A stretch of DNA of 64,000 bases from Anseranas semipalmata (GCA_013399115.1 VXAA01003136.1:247229-311228); one strand, 5' to 3'; counted from the stretch's first letter, positions 51,211 through 64,000 are shown. Notes: generated by a model from the letters alone, not told the origin. Made by a program: numbers and translations.

Positions 51211-54200
51211 GTGCAGTTGGAATTCATCTTCTCGAGAAATGCTGCATTAACTCCTGGTTTCTCGTAGCAGAAAGATTCCAGGGCGCTCTTCAAACTTACA
51301 ATTTTAGCTCCACTCTACGCTCATGCCTAATTAAGGTAGTTCTATTTTACTTCAGCTCTTTCTTTGGTTTGTAATGAATTTTTTTCCTCCTCTTTGTCTC
51401 CTCTGCTGCCGTGCATTGTTAAATAATGGCAGCGTTCCATCCCAGATATGGCTATATTTTAGTGGTCAGCGAGTACATTGCTATACTGAGTATTTACTTA
51501 AATGCCTTGTGGATCTTTCTGTATAAAAAGAGCTCCATTGAGACTAAGAGGATATTATTATTCATAATGTGGTGACTAGTTTCACACATGGCTGAAGCAA
51601 AATAAATCATCACTGTTTTTAACAAAACAGTGAGTAGACCTCTTGTTGACCACAGCATATTTGTGGTCAGCAAAGAAAGAGTCTTTTATAGCTATTAATA
51701 TGCTGCCAAGGTGCTTTAGCTGAGATTTTTGCCATAAGGGAGGTGGGCTTCCACCACCACATATTCGTGTTTCTGTGCTAAGCCCATTTCCAGAGTCCCA
51801 CCCTTACAGAGGGATTTGATACATAAATCCAGTCCTGAGAAGAGAAAGTGGTCACTGAAATAATTGATACAGATGAATATTGCCTAGATGCTGAAACTGA
51901 TAAGAAAATGAACAATGCTCTTGATTGTTGAAGCAGTATTTTTTAGTTCTGAGCAGTCCTACACAAAACAGCTAATGGGTCAGCGTTTCTGTGATACACA
52001 CCAGCATAAAGCCTATTTACCCTGAAGGTTTTAAGCAGGCCTGAAGGATACCAAAGAATCACACTGATCCTCTAGTTGTGTATGCTTCTGGTTCTGTGCA
52101 GTTAAACTGGAGTTCAAGTATTATTTATAATTATTTATAATACTTTGGTCTGTTTATTACACAGTTGGAATGGTGTTGTTTGGGGATGCTGTCATCTTCT
52201 GATATAGCACCCATACAACAATACATGATTTCCCTGCACCAGCTTGTGGCAAAACAGCAGTTTCTTACTCTGAGAGTCTTGCTGAACAGACACTGATGGC
52301 AGCCAGTGCTGGTTCTTCAGTGCTTCCTCTCATCACTTTTCAGAAGTTAATGTGAACCTTTCAGCCTGCACACAGACATCTGCCCAACTGAAAGCCCCAC
52401 TAGAAATTCTGAGTGCTTTTCCAGTCAAAAAGCAGGAAGTTTGCATACATCAATATGCTGCTTAAAGAGTGCAAAAGAAATGTAGTCTGTGATGGAAATG
52501 GCAAGAAGAAAAGATCCAAAGTAATATAAAAAGAGAAGAGTCATGGGTGGTATGAGAAGAAGGGAAGGAATATAAAATAGGAAAGTTCTTCTACATAGCA
52601 TATCATTATGTAAACCAAAAGCAGAACCCTTACTTTAAAGGCTTACATTTGATTTAAGCGTGTTTCTTGACATACCATTTACAAGAGGCCCTACTCTGAT
52701 CTCAACCAAGTGTAAAAAGGAACCAGCTCCACTGCAATCCATGAAAGCTCAGAGAACTTAAGGGAGGAAGAACTTGTGTGAAATAGGAAGCAGGATCATC
52801 TTTGCAAACTTATCTAAACCTTGTTGTAGCTCTCCAGATGAACTTCTAGAGTTGTGTATTTGCAAACATGAAAAATGCAAATGGTTTATTGGAGACATTT
52901 CTCAGCTTCTAGTGTATTAATAAATAAATTGCATTTGTGAAGCATACAAAGTGCACGCTCTGTGTTTACATCACTCTCCAGAGCTACCTTTTCATGTGAA
53001 ATAAATGGTTTCTGCCATCTCTAAACCACATTAAAAGCATCCATTTTCTGACTTTTAAAAATACATTAATTTTTTTGTGGATGTTTGTCTAAAGGTTTTC
53101 TTCAACCTGCCACATGCTGAAAGTGGGCCAAACTATACTCTTATATAGAGAGGCTGTGTAACTGGAAAAATTAAATTTATCAAGATTTAGAATATCTGTG
53201 TGTGAACTGAGATCAAATTGAGTATTTCATTTACAAGAATACGTTGCACTAAAAAATTATCTTGAGGAGGAAAAAAAAGGTGTATCTATATAGACAGATG
53301 TAGGCAAAGGTGAGCCTGCACTCTATTCTACCTATGCTCTGGGCTGGCCAGATATGGCCTCGTTCAGAAGTGCCATGACTGAATCACCATCACCATGAAG
53401 CTATATCCAGATGGTGTACATTATCTCTTTTTAGGATGGTTATAGCTTACAGAAAGATTTTGAACAGGAGATGGTTTCTGCCTGTATAGGTACATGTGTA
53501 AAAATATACTAGGTATTTTAGAAAACTTCATGCTGCAACTATGTCCTCCACCAGCAGGTATGTCCATGGTGCCCAGCCGTGGCATGTGAGGTGGTTTATG
53601 GTGCTGACAATTCTCTGGAGAAATAAAATCAGTTTATCGGTTTCAAAAATGAAATTCAGCTGAAGGAATCAGATCTCACCAAATCTGATTTTCTATCATC
53701 TGTGGTAAACACCCATTCTCCACAAATTGAGCTCCTTTTAAGACACTTGGCAAACAAATAATTTTTCTAAGTAAAGCCTAAAATCTAATTTCCTAAAGTT
53801 TCCTGGAATTCTGTCTACTCCTGTAGCTGCTGTAATGCTCACTGTCTTATTCATCAGCTTGGGGCTTTTTCTTTTCCACATTGGTGCTAAATACGGACTG
53901 TTAAAGAGGTCTTAATTTGGTAAAGGTTAGTTACACAGTTTCTGCCGAAGCAATTCTGTTTGTTGCTACGGATCAGAAATTATGAATGGTAGGAACAGGA
54001 GAGCAGGTGACATTTGATTATGCTTTCCTGTGGGGAAAATTTTCTCTCTCTTGCTGTTTCAATACCAAGTTTGTGTAAATGTAATTAGTTCCATGATATA
54101 AAAATGAGAAAGTTTTATGGTTTGCAGCTTTTGCATGCAATTAGACCCAAACACCAATTTGTGGCCTTGACTATCATGCTGCTTTCTGCTTGCTTCTGTA

Positions 54201-55076
54201 TTAAAACTGAATATTTCTGTGTGCTTGTAGAGCCTACTGCACTTTTTCTCTGGACAAGAAGTGTGGTGTCTCAAGGAGAGCCTAGAAGTTGTCTCTGGGG
54301 ACTTGGATGCTGTTTCTGCTGCAGGATCTCTCTGCCATAGGACAAGCATCTTACACAGCCCTGTTCCTCAGTCGCTGCCTGAAGGTATTGCTTTTCAGTT
54401 TCACATATGTTCTCTGGATAAAAGACATTCGTAGTGGTTAAAGTTTTGTAATAGCCTGACAAATATTAGTAGGATTTCACTTCTGCCTGCTTCAGAATGT
54501 TAAAATCTTAGAAATATGCATTAATTCTTTCAGGGGAAAAATAGTACTGGAGGTCTCTGAGTTATGACAGTTACAAAACTTGCTCATGGTAACTGAAAGT
54601 GCCTTATGAGGGCTATTTAGCTGAGCTGGGAAACTTTTGAAGTTTGCAAAACACATTCCCATGCGCAACAGTTCAGCTCTTCCTCAGACAGGAGGGCTTT
54701 CTACAGCAGTGACACTGAACATCACCTTCCTCCTCCTCCCCTGCAGAGGCCGAGCATATCATGCTGCCGGTGCCTTCAGCCTTACGATGTGAAAAGCAAC
54801 ATTGGCCACTGAGGCAATCTCATTTTATCAACAAAAGCAGGGTGAGAGGCCATGTTAGGATATAACAAACCTGACCTTTCTGTTCATAGGTACCAGGCTG
54901 CTCAAGCTATCCACAGATATTTTAGCTGGTATTTTGTCTAGGCCAAGCTGTTCTTGAGAAGTAAAGCTTGTTTATGAAACCTCCACTAAAAGCAGGTGTT
55001 GCAGACATCCCATTAGTAACCTTTGACTTACCTTCCCCTTTGAAACTTTTCATCCCAAAGGACTGACATTTCAAAG

Positions 55077-55097
55077 CCCCCCCCCCCCTTTTTTTTT
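55077..55097. repeat. Poly-C/poly-T run
   Basis: Twelve C are followed directly by nine T. Like the two gaps, it shows that C or G homopolymers are frequent weak points of this assembly; the run length should be treated with caution. Confidence 0.85.
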
Positions 55098-58000
55098 GTC
55101 CCTCCAAGTTTGCATATTGTAAACATTTTTCTTCTCTGCTCTGATGGAACAGAGCCAAAAATCTGCACAATGGGAGAACTAGATGTTAATGAGCAGAGAT
55201 TGTGGGAAAATGTGTACGGGGCTGCCCTGCCTGACCTGCATGATAATGCTACATTTAGCACATTCTTTTCCATTGGTGTAGCAGGCCTTGAAATGGTAGC
55301 AAACAACGCATATTGTGAAGGTTTGTTTTAAAGAAAACTGCTTTCCTAGGAGAGTGGAAATAACAAATTATTTATTGTATACAGTTGGCAGACTGACAGC
55401 TGGCCCTGGAAATATTTATGCACAAACAGTGGTGTGAAATTATATACTCTTCTTCATGTTTTCAGTAAAATTGCTATACATGAAAGTTTAAGTGATGATA
55501 GTATTACATACAGACTCATACTTAATTGGGGAAGTTTACAATGACTATGGTATTAGGGACTGATGAAGACAAAAATGGCTATTAGATCTGTTAGGACAAA
55601 ACATATTCTAGCACTTTGGCATCTTCTAAATATATTTTTTGCTCTGGCTGTGCTCATAGCCCCTTTTTAATGTGTTTATGTCAGTGGAGTTTTGTTTGTA
55701 CAAAATGCTCCTGAAAAATTAATTTTGGCTCCTCTGAGCCAAGTTTCATTTAATCATAAAACAAAATTTATGTCTCAGCCATATGAAAATCATTAGGGGC
55801 AAAAGGATTCTTAGAACATAAACAACACCATGTGACTTAGACACCCAATTGCACAGCTTGAACCTATCAAGCGGTGAACATATTAAAATACTAAAGAGAA
55901 CACTTACAGTCAGCATTTGGAGTGCAATGAGTGGGGAGAAATTTGTTTGCACAAAACTCCTGACTAACAAAGAAGAGTACTGAAGGAATTCATAACAAAA
56001 GACTGACTGTAGATAATTTCTGAGTAGAGAAAGGGATTAAATCCATTAAACAAGCTATTTCTTGCAAACTTTTTATCCAGCTATTTTTTTAATTATACTT
56101 TTATATGCCCAACTCTGCTCTTTCAGCTAAGGAAACAGTAATTCATGTAGTAAAAATTGCATACAAATGTGAACTGTTTACAAATGGCATTCCAAATCCT
56201 CATCGGGAAATGCTTATTTCTTCATAGTCAAAGATTCCTAAAGAGCTTTTCTATGGGGAAAGAGACTTCTACTCGTTACCTTAAAAACAACACTCTTATC
56301 TCCACTGTGGAGTGGATATGGGCTCTGAGCCATATTTTGCAGAGGACAAAGCAAATTCTTTAGTGGAACATCTGCTAGATAAGAGCAGCATTCCTTAGAA
56401 TAGGTTTTCTGATGAAAGAGATGCCAAAGCCTTGGTTCCAAAAGTACTTATATCCTAAAACAACTACTGTCTGTGCTAGTTCTGCTATGGGCTTTCAAGA
56501 ACAATTTCAAGTCCTAGCTAACACCAAGAGTACAGAGATGAATAATAATATACTTTGAGGCTACTCACATCTACTTGCATTTTTCATAGTAAAAGAAAAG
56601 AATGTAAAGCATCAATTCCATTTTCAGGGATCTTTAAAATGCTGTGAGACATGTATGTGACCAGCTGATAGACTCTCTGCCAATTATCGGATGGATTTAT
56701 TTTCTCCACAAACGATGTCTTTGCTGTGAGCAGCCTGTGACTCTAGCCACTGTGCCCCCAGATCTGCTCAGTGCAGCTAGAAGGGGGATAGCTGTTCTGT
56801 ATGTCCTGAAGTCTATGCAATAGGTGGGTGTATATGTATGTATACTCACACTGTCATACCACCAGGAGATCCATCCGGATTTCAGGAGAGTACTTGAATT
56901 GCCTTGCTGTTTGTTCTGGGGAAATCTTAATGATCCGGATGGTTTCTATTACTAAGCTAAGTCACTTCTAGTTCCTGTTTTTCAGTCTTCTTCTGCCACA
57001 TCTGTCACTTAAGTTCCAGGTTTCTGATGTTCGCTACTGCCTGGTATAGTGACTACACAATATCTCTGCCTTTGTCAAATATTTCTGGATAGTGATTTAA
57101 ACCAAACTTTGAGACTTGGTGACCTAGTCTAGGGAAGCATCATGCTCTTTCTTGGTTAAGCTTTGGCTTGTCTGGTGTTCTCATGGAGCTGTACTTTTGT
57201 CACGTGCCTTCTGTTTGTTTGTCTTCCTCTTCATTACACTTGAGGGATGTTGTGGTCTGTGCTTTGGGAACTGCCCCAAGTGAAAGATCAGTCAGGATTT
57301 GCACTGTAGCTGGAAACAAGAAAGCAGGAACATAGGGTCTGTAGTAGAAGAAGGAAGAGGGACCAGGAAAGTTGCTTATTCTTTACATCCTCTTTCAGTA
57401 CCTGTTGGGTCCTGACTACCACGTAGCTTTGATTTAAATTTATCAGCTGAAATTCTGCAACATGTAGACCATCACATCACAGCTTATATATGATGACTAT
57501 GCCCCCACTATTGATGAGAGCACTCAGCTCACCTCCTGTTAGATACTGGATTTATATTCTTGCAGTTTTCTCCAGCTTTGTTTTCAAAGCCCTGACGAAC
57601 GTATTTTTGTCTTTGTTCTTTATTCATAAATTAGCGCCTTTAGCTTCACTGTCTGAAATTCCCATATACTGTAAGTAAATGCCATAAGAGATTGTATCAA
57701 GCTCAGATAATGCACATTTGCCTTTGCTTCGTCCAGTTAATGCTAACTTCCTTTTAAGCAATTACTATCAGTTGGACTAAGTGTTTCAGGAGGATCAGAT
57801 CAGATCTCGGTCTTTCCTGGACTAACTCTGTTGGGAAATAGAAAGTATTCATCCTATCCTGATTTCCCACAACCCTTTGAGTACTCACAGTACTCAAAAC
57901 TGGAAGAGTTAAAGTTTTCAGCAACAGCACGCTGCCCACATCCATGCTCCTCTGAAGAGATTAAATGGAGAGTTATCTTATATTAGATGTATTTCAAGCT

Positions 58001-59871
58001 GTTCTTTCTAAAACTTTCAAGGCTCTTTTAGTAAGTGTGAGGCTTATTCAGAAAAACATCACTATTAAGAAAAGCATTTGAGCACAAGATAAAACATGAT
58101 TCTGGATAGGAATCGACAAGCCTGTGTTTAGATGTTTCTTAAATTAGGTCTTCACAGAGTTGATCTCACATCATCTTTTTATTTCTTCCTCTGCTGTTAA
58201 TGTGTCATGTTAATGACATTTGCAATAAATCCTTCTCAGATTTTTGTGTAATCCATTACTGATATCTTGCCGCCTCTAGATTTTTAATATAGTCCCACAA
58301 ACTTCTCTTAAAAATAGTACGTGTTTCCATTTTACAAATGACTAGAGAGATTGAATAAATTTTTACAAATTACAGAGATATTGAATAACTTTCCCACTCT
58401 CACAAAAGAAAAATAGGACTTATGGGGTCCAGTCATCTTTACTTTCCTCATTGCATTCTCCTTCCTGAAAATGAAGAAAATAATTTCTTTTGAGACAATG
58501 ATGTTTCACAGAGTGATTGCAGCTCTGCTCTCATGTTAAGAGATTTGAGCTTTTGAAACTTCAGTTGCTGCCAATAGACTCTTCTCTTTCAAGACTTCTA
58601 GCTATGGGTGACCCTCTGTTACAAGTCTTGTCCAGCTGTGCTTTATAAATATCTCTTAACTGATAAATGAATTATTTCCTTCAGTTAGACTATTGTTGTA
58701 TAGTTAAGATATATTTCTATGCAGTGTTAGTAAATGCACAGTTCTGCAGTAGTTTTACTAGCTTGCCAAATCAGTTATCTAGTGTTTTTATGTTTCATAG
58801 TTTTGCCCTGTACATTTTTAACTTCCTGGCATGATTTTGACCCAATTTGGTGAAATGTTGTCAATCATTGTTGCAAGATATAGGAAACAGTACTAGAAAA
58901 TAAGATCTTGCCATTTTTAATCTAACAGAACAGCTCTGTTGCTGATCTTGTCTGGCTGTCTAACAGATGGGCTAGTGTCCCATGAGAAGACAGCCACTTC
59001 CTTGCATAATAAACAAAGAAGGAGAAGTTGTCTGCAAACCATTAGTGTATTGTAAAGTTAGATGCAACGTCTTGATATTGTCAGAATGGGTTCTTCAAGC
59101 ACATTTCTTTGACATTCTGTCATAAGTCAGATACAAGACAGCATTAAATCAAAATAAAAACTTTAAAAGGCTGCCAACTATTTAACTGTTTCCAACAAAA
59201 CAACACCAGTAAAAATATCCCCCATTTTCTAAATATTGACAACCAAATAAATGACAATAAAATATTGAGTATGAGTACCTTTTATTGGGGGGAGACTAGA
59301 TTATTTGGCCTACATGCCATATTCCCAACAATGTGGGGGAGATTCCCGGCTCCTTTTTCCCTTTTACAAATAAGGATGCTAGTTCTAAAGCTGCTCTTGC
59401 TTGAAGTACAAACTGGTTATTGTATAGTGGAAGCTTATGAAATTTCTGGTTGGTCATGATGTTAGAATTGGCTTTTTTAATGAGATGTCTAAAGAAAACT
59501 ATGATAAGACCCACAAAAATCACATTGTTTTTGTTAAGAAGGGTATTTTCCCTTAAACTCAAAAGACAACACATTATATATATGTGTATGTGTGTCTGTG
59601 GCTGGTCACTTTTGACAAGAATTTCCAGAGAAGTAGAAATAAATGAGAAGTGTTGTCATTTGCACAGGAATTAAGCTTTTTGTGGTGAAACAAGTTTTAC
59701 ACCTTTTTTTTTTTTTTAAAAAAAAAGCAAGCACTAAATATGGTGTTCCAATATTAAACTACAAATTATTCTTTCTTTCTGATTCTGCTAGGAAAAAAAA
59801 AATTTTTTTGTACATCTCAAACTTTTTTAACCAATTACTTATGTCACTGTAGGCACAATATCGTTATTAAA

Positions 59872-59928
59872 GGGGGGGGGGGGGGGGGACAAACAAAANN
59901 NNNNNNNNNNNNNNNNNNNNNNNNGGGG
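59872..59928. other. Assembly gap beside a poly-G run
   Basis: Seventeen G (59872-59888), then 'acaaacaaaa', then 26 Ns (59899-59924), then 'ggggaacaaacgaacaaaaa'. The right flank begins with the same G-run plus 'acaaac' texture as the left flank. The two edges may therefore be two readings of one homopolymer that could not be merged, or a real tandem repeat. Confidence 0.95.
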
Positions 59929-60247
59929 AACAAACGAACAAAAAAACAAATTCCAGATGTAGAATGCTATTTAAGCTTGGAGGACATGGAGCTGCTAAGC
60001 AATATGCTTTTGTTATAACTTAGTTGCCCTGACAGGTATTAAGTCCCTCATGCTAAAATTTCATGTTTAAGTTTGATACTGAAATAACTCCAGTGATCTG
60101 AGGAAAAAAAAAAAAGAACAACCAATCTGGACAGATTGAGGGGAAGATCTCCTTTTTATCCATCTTAAAACTAAGAAATGTTTAACACTGCAGACTGTTT
60201 CTGTTTGACTTTTATCAGAGTTTTACTACTTGTATTTCTGTTTCTAG

Positions 60248-60297
60248 AATACAGTATCGGCAGAGAAAACTTCAGGAGAAAATATTCTGAAATTAGT
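60248..60297 (+). other. Exon-like segment, product unknown
   Basis: A good acceptor (TTGTATTTCTGTTTCTAG) is followed by 50 bp and a donor, TTAGT|GTAAGC. One frame enters in phase 1 and exits in phase 0 with 16 codons (Y-S-I-G-R-E-N-F-R-R-K-Y-S-E-I-S). A second frame is also open. There is no partner exon and no family match. The chance rate of such segments is high here. Confidence 0.15.
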
Positions 60298-62549
60298 GTA
60301 AGCCCCACTTCAGAGTTTTTTATATTGTGTGCTTTATACTGACTGGAACAGGTCTAATTTGTCAAAAAGGGGTGGAAACAAAAGGAAGGATTTTTCAGAA
60401 AGAGCAGTCATGTGAGAGTTTTTACATTCAGAATATGTGAATGAATAAGCAATATATCACATATCTCCTGAAGTGTTTTGACTTTTTAGATTGGTAATTG
60501 TGTGTAGATGGTACTTTTTCCACCTGGCCTCTTCTTTGGTAGTTCACTGAAAAAAGATGTAAAATTTTCTTCATTGCCTAGATGGTTTAAAATTCTACAC
60601 ATTTTCTAGAAGTATAAATCCTGAAAATGAAACTTTATTTGTTCACTGCTTGTAACTAAACTTGCATTTTGTGCTCCTATTTCATTCAAAGATGTAAGCA
60701 GCAAGCTACTAGGCTATCATAAGCCAGATACAGTGTTTATGATGTTTATTAACTAGTGAATTCAGATTATCCAGATGTACTGTAGGAAACCCTCAGTTTA
60801 ACCTGGAGTTATATGATAATTGTCAGAAAGCTTACTTAAAAATATCTGCCAAACAATCTCCCATTTCTATTGATTGTGCTCTCTATCTTTACTTGTCCTT
60901 CTTAGGAAAAGAAATGAAACCCACTTCTCCATAAAGGCTGTGTACATTGTAAAAGTAATAATGTCACACACAGCAAACAATATCTTAGGTAACAAGAGTC
61001 TAATTTTGTTCCTCATTCTTTATCATACAAAATCTATATATTTACAAAGGACTTCAGGACGGTTCAGTGGAATATAAAACAGAACAGGGAGCTTGAGGCA
61101 GGGGTTTTGATGCTTTGAAGCAGCTTTCCAGTGTATTTAAAACAGTACAAAGAATAGTAACTTTTCCTTAATCCTCTCTCTGAATAAAACAGTGACATTT
61201 CAAAGGCTGTGACAGTTTTGAAAACATAATTAAGCTAAGCCCTTTTAACTTTGCATCATACTAATTCTGTGGCATCATATGTAACCAATGGTTAAAGCGA
61301 ATAACTGGATCAAGATTTGTCCCTCAAGTTTAGCAGGACCCCAATTCATACTTTGAACCAACCCAACCCTAAGCATTCTTTTCCCTCATTCATTCCCGCT
61401 AGGCACTTTTCTGAAAAGCCCAGGCAGCACAATGAAGCATCTCTTTTGAGCGGGGCTTTTTGGGTCCTGGAAAAAGTGTAAGAGAACAAAAATATTTAGG
61501 CTGCTCTGTTTGTAATGAGGGTCATTGCACTGCATTTAGTATCTGCTATTGTCTTCAGTAAGTTTCCTGCTAGAGGAAAGTACAGCGAGAATTCATAGAT
61601 CTCTTCCAGTAAGGCCATGAAACAACAGTTTAGTAAGATGAGTACTTTTACAATGATATAATTGCAACATTTTTCACATATCGGTGTGAATAATTATTCC
61701 TAGTATTAGAAAATCTTACAATGTCCCCCCTCACAATGCTTAAAGATAAAGTTTGAGCCAGCCTTACAAGTTGCCAAATTATATTGCTTAAATGTTTGTT
61801 CTGCACATTGGTTTCAATACTAAACTTTCTCTTTTTGCCCTGTATGACTTCTAATCTCATATCTCAGAAGAAAATGATGACCTCCATCATGAAATCAAAA
61901 GAAGCACTAGTGCTACTCATAATGTGATTCAAACGTGAGATTAAGAGATCTGGCTAAAATGCTGGAGGAAGAAAGCAAGGAAGGGAAAATAAATCAGAGT
62001 AAGTGAAGGAAACAGTTATGCACAAATCTTTACAGTGCAACCAAAGTCCATGAGAGCTATTTGCATTCAGTTTACATCAGCTGGGGGTCTGGCATCAGAT
62101 ATTGTGAGCCAGTGTGTATTATGGGTCACATCAGAGATCTGCTCTGTTTCTGGACTTCTGCTGCATCTGTTCTGCACGTTGGATAGCGACAGTGACACTC
62201 GGTGCTGTAGCTGCTGATCTCAGACCACAGCCCTGGGTGCGGTTTGAGAATCTGTTTATCAGAAAACTCTAACAAAAGCAAGAACTATGGCTCACCGACC
62301 CCACTCCCTCACTGCAGCAGACAACAGCATCACTGTAATCCTGTTTATAAATCAAATGGCCTTCATCTTAAACCAGACAGCTTCTTGCCTACACAGCCCC
62401 ACTACAAAGCTGTGCCAGAAGCACACTGCCATGACAGTTGGGAATTTTCTCCTAGTTTCCAGTCACACTGACAGCTGTGCCAAGCTCTGTGCTCTCTGTG
62501 CTGCCTAGCACAGATAAAATAATTGAGCACATTCGAGTCCCTCTTGGCC

Positions 62550-63290
62550 TACATTTTGCTGAGCTAATAAGCCTAGTTCCCTTACTTGTCTCTCATTAAG
62601 ACAGGCTATCCATTGCTCTTATCATCTGAATAGTCCTTCTCTGTACATTTTCCAGTCTGAGTTTACCTTTCTTAAATGTCAGTGATGAGAATTTATATAC
62701 ACAGCCTCAGGTGAATGAGTACCAGGGCATGGTGCAATAGTTTTAATAATTCCCTTTCCTACCTTGCCTGAAGCCTCCTGAGGTTGCATTTGCCTTTTTA
62801 AGTGCTGACTGTGATCAAATAAAATACCATGCTCGTTTTCCTCTTTTGTTGCATAAATCGTGGTCTCAACTTGTAAGAAAAACTGTTTTTCCCTTGTTGA
62901 TATAACATTGCAGCCTACACAGCTAAATTCTGTTAAGATCATTCCTGTGAAATACTCCTGCTTTCCTCAGCATAGGCAGGGCTCCCCAGCTCCACTAACC
63001 TTAATCAGAGCACTTCCATCACTTGTTACCAAAGTCATTAACAAAAGCACTAAATACATCTTGTTCCAAGCTAATAGTCTTTTAGGTGCTCATCTAATAA
63101 CCTTCTAATCTTTCAGTTGTCTTTTTGGTATGATTAATGGAAATTGAGTTTCTTATAACTATTGAAATGCTAGTACTTATATTTGCTTTTTCCATAATAA
63201 ACTCATTTCTTCCTTTGGAAACCTTCGTGCAGACCAAGGTATTTTATCAAAGCGTGCTGCAAAAGGTAGTGTGTCACATCTATGTTTGGC
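62550..63290 (-). mobile_element. Old CR1/L3-type LINE fragment
   Basis: Read on the plus strand this is the reverse complement of an ancient CR1-clade LINE (reverse-transcriptase end and 3' region). Recognisable blocks in order: 'taataagcctagttcc' (about 62564), 'gacaggctatccattgctct' (about 62601), 'ccttctctgtacattttcc' (about 62634), 'ccttgcctgaagcctcctg' with a 'gcatttgccttttta' block after it (about 62763-62800), 'aaagtcattaacaaaagcac' (about 63030), and 'ttatcaaagcgtgctgcaaa' near 63244. Their order follows the sauropsid L3/CR1 consensus as I remember it. The sequence is strongly decayed and no coding frame survives. The open frames at 62679-62942 and 62860-63385 are relics of the element or chance. 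Confidence 0.7.
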
Positions 63291-64000
63291 ACACCTCAGG
63301 TGTGTTTTATTCTGTTTTCCTTTTACTTTCAATGGTCTTTGTTTTAACCTTACTTCTTCCTAGGTTCTTGTATGTTATTGAATAACAACCCAGGATGGGT
63401 CCTGCAGTCGTTCACATTACTCTATTCCCATTCTGAAGTACAGAGACTAGGTTCGTTATTATCCAGTCATGTAGTATAAGACAGTCACCATTTTTTGCAT
63501 GGAGACCACTTAGTGTTTCTTGACTTGAGTGCATTTAACTCTGAGGTTTTTTTCATTCCTGTACTGACATTCATATTAATTACCTTTTTCTGTGCTATTG
63601 TTCAACATCATTAGAAAATGAGTTGCTCTCAACAGCAATAACAAGATCTTTTTGCGTAATTTCCCAAATATCATAATTAAAATCTGTTTCATTAGGTTCT
63701 CAAGTGCTTTGTTAACTCCAGACAAAGGGGCGATTTTCATAGTCACAGGTAGGATTCAGACATCAAATCTCTCTCTTTCCTCTGCCTTTCACCTTTAGAA
63801 AGTCTTCTCATGAAAGTGTATATGATTTCTGACCTATTGTTTCTCAGGGGGCGGAGAGTAATATAAGGAGCTGATACCTCTGACTTTTTTCACACCTGCC
63901 AGCTCTGTAGCACCTTTGGCCTTTTTCTTCAGGGCTTCAATAATTAGGGCTGTGTGAAGTTTCACACGTAAAATGGAACTGGATGATTCCAGCATCTATT
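63291..64000. other. Non-coding tail of the window
   Basis: AT-rich sequence with no gene or clear repeat. Part of it may be further, unrecognisable remains of the LINE to its left. Confidence 0.5.

Larger units (their letters stand above)
45925..57627 (-). other. Speculative upstream exon chain of the 44-46 kb gene model
   Basis: Going upstream on the minus strand I could extend the frame through many small splice-flanked segments: 49411-49459, 50230-50318, 50504-50579, 51808-51834, 52021-52069, 52217-52281, 52988-53020, 53235-53260, 53451-53481, 54355-54413, 54726-54780, 54894-54952, 55032-55062, 55540-55559, 55908-55959, 56280-56324, 56860-56915, 57402-57454 and 57533-57627, the last with an ATG at 57625-57627 just after an in-frame TAA. 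Adjacent phases agree and the total would be about 462 residues. The best individual pieces are 50230-50318 (acceptor CTATCCCCCCAG, donor CTGCAG|GTAACA), 50504-50579 and 57533-57627 (donor AGGAG|GTGAGC). Most segments are only 20-60 bp, the ATG context is weak, and I chose segments knowing the phase I needed. Such a chain can be built in random DNA. Confidence 0.12.
57628..62540. other. Non-coding stretch, one weak exon-like segment
   Basis: No supported gene. Apart from the candidate at 60248-60297 and the gap at 59899-59924, I see only a TA/TG-rich patch (59574-59598), an adjacent T and A run (59705-59727) and AT-rich single-copy sequence. Confidence 0.5.

Noticed and set aside
52647..52731. 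85-bp minus-strand exon-like segment with a GTAAGC donor
   Set aside because: Its phase (entry 2, exit 0) does not fit the neighbouring candidate segments, and the acceptor is weak.
1..64000. tRNA, rRNA, snRNA, CRISPR array, retroviral genes or LTR pairs
   Set aside because: I looked for tRNA B-box words, regularly spaced direct repeats, polymerase or gag-type frames and long paired repeats, and found none by eye. Short or highly diverged copies could have been missed.

Overview
The window is vertebrate nuclear DNA, AT-rich and mostly non-coding. It most probably comes from a bird or a close archosaur relative. The clearest evidence is a chicken-repeat-1 (CR1) LINE tail at about 4.75-5.28 kb. 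An older CR1/L3-type fragment lies at about 62.55-63.29 kb, and there are two fossil MIR-like CORE-SINEs (about 8.1 and 12.5 kb). The low density of young repeats also fits. There is no bacterial, organellar or viral gene organisation, no RNA gene and no CRISPR array that I can see. Two N gaps (24797-24852 and 59899-59924), each beside a C or G homopolymer, and a lone N at 49340 mark it as draft assembly.

Layout. Positions 1-34.9 kb hold no gene I can call with confidence, only scattered fossil repeats, homopolymers, three AT-rich stretches rich in TAAT/TAATTA homeodomain-type motifs (10.33-10.44, 23.79-24.22 and 31.73-31.86 kb) and three small GC/CpG-rich patches (22.9-23.2, 31.2-31.5 and 33.1-33.5 kb). 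The best single coding signal is a 213-bp exon on the minus strand at 34947-35159. It has a long polypyrimidine acceptor, a strong donor and a 70-codon open frame that starts with a hydrophobic segment. From 43994 to 45924 the minus strand carries four exon-like segments whose reading phases join into one frame ending in a stop codon, with a possible poly(A) signal about 300 bp further on. That chain can be extended upstream to about 57.6 kb through many very small segments, but decoy splice sites are so common here that I treat the extension as speculative. An exact 68-bp tandem duplication (44824-44959) lies in one of the putative introns. From 57.6 kb to the end there is no supported gene apart from the LINE fossil.

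How the parts work together. If the minus-strand models are real, the window shows one or two sparsely exonic genes transcribed right to left across gene-poor DNA with candidate regulatory elements. I recognise neither product, so no symbol is given. I see no new defence, mobile or metabolic system. The items most worth checking are the 34947-35159 exon, the 44-46 kb terminal exons, the exact tandem duplication and the candidate microexon at 38918-38944.
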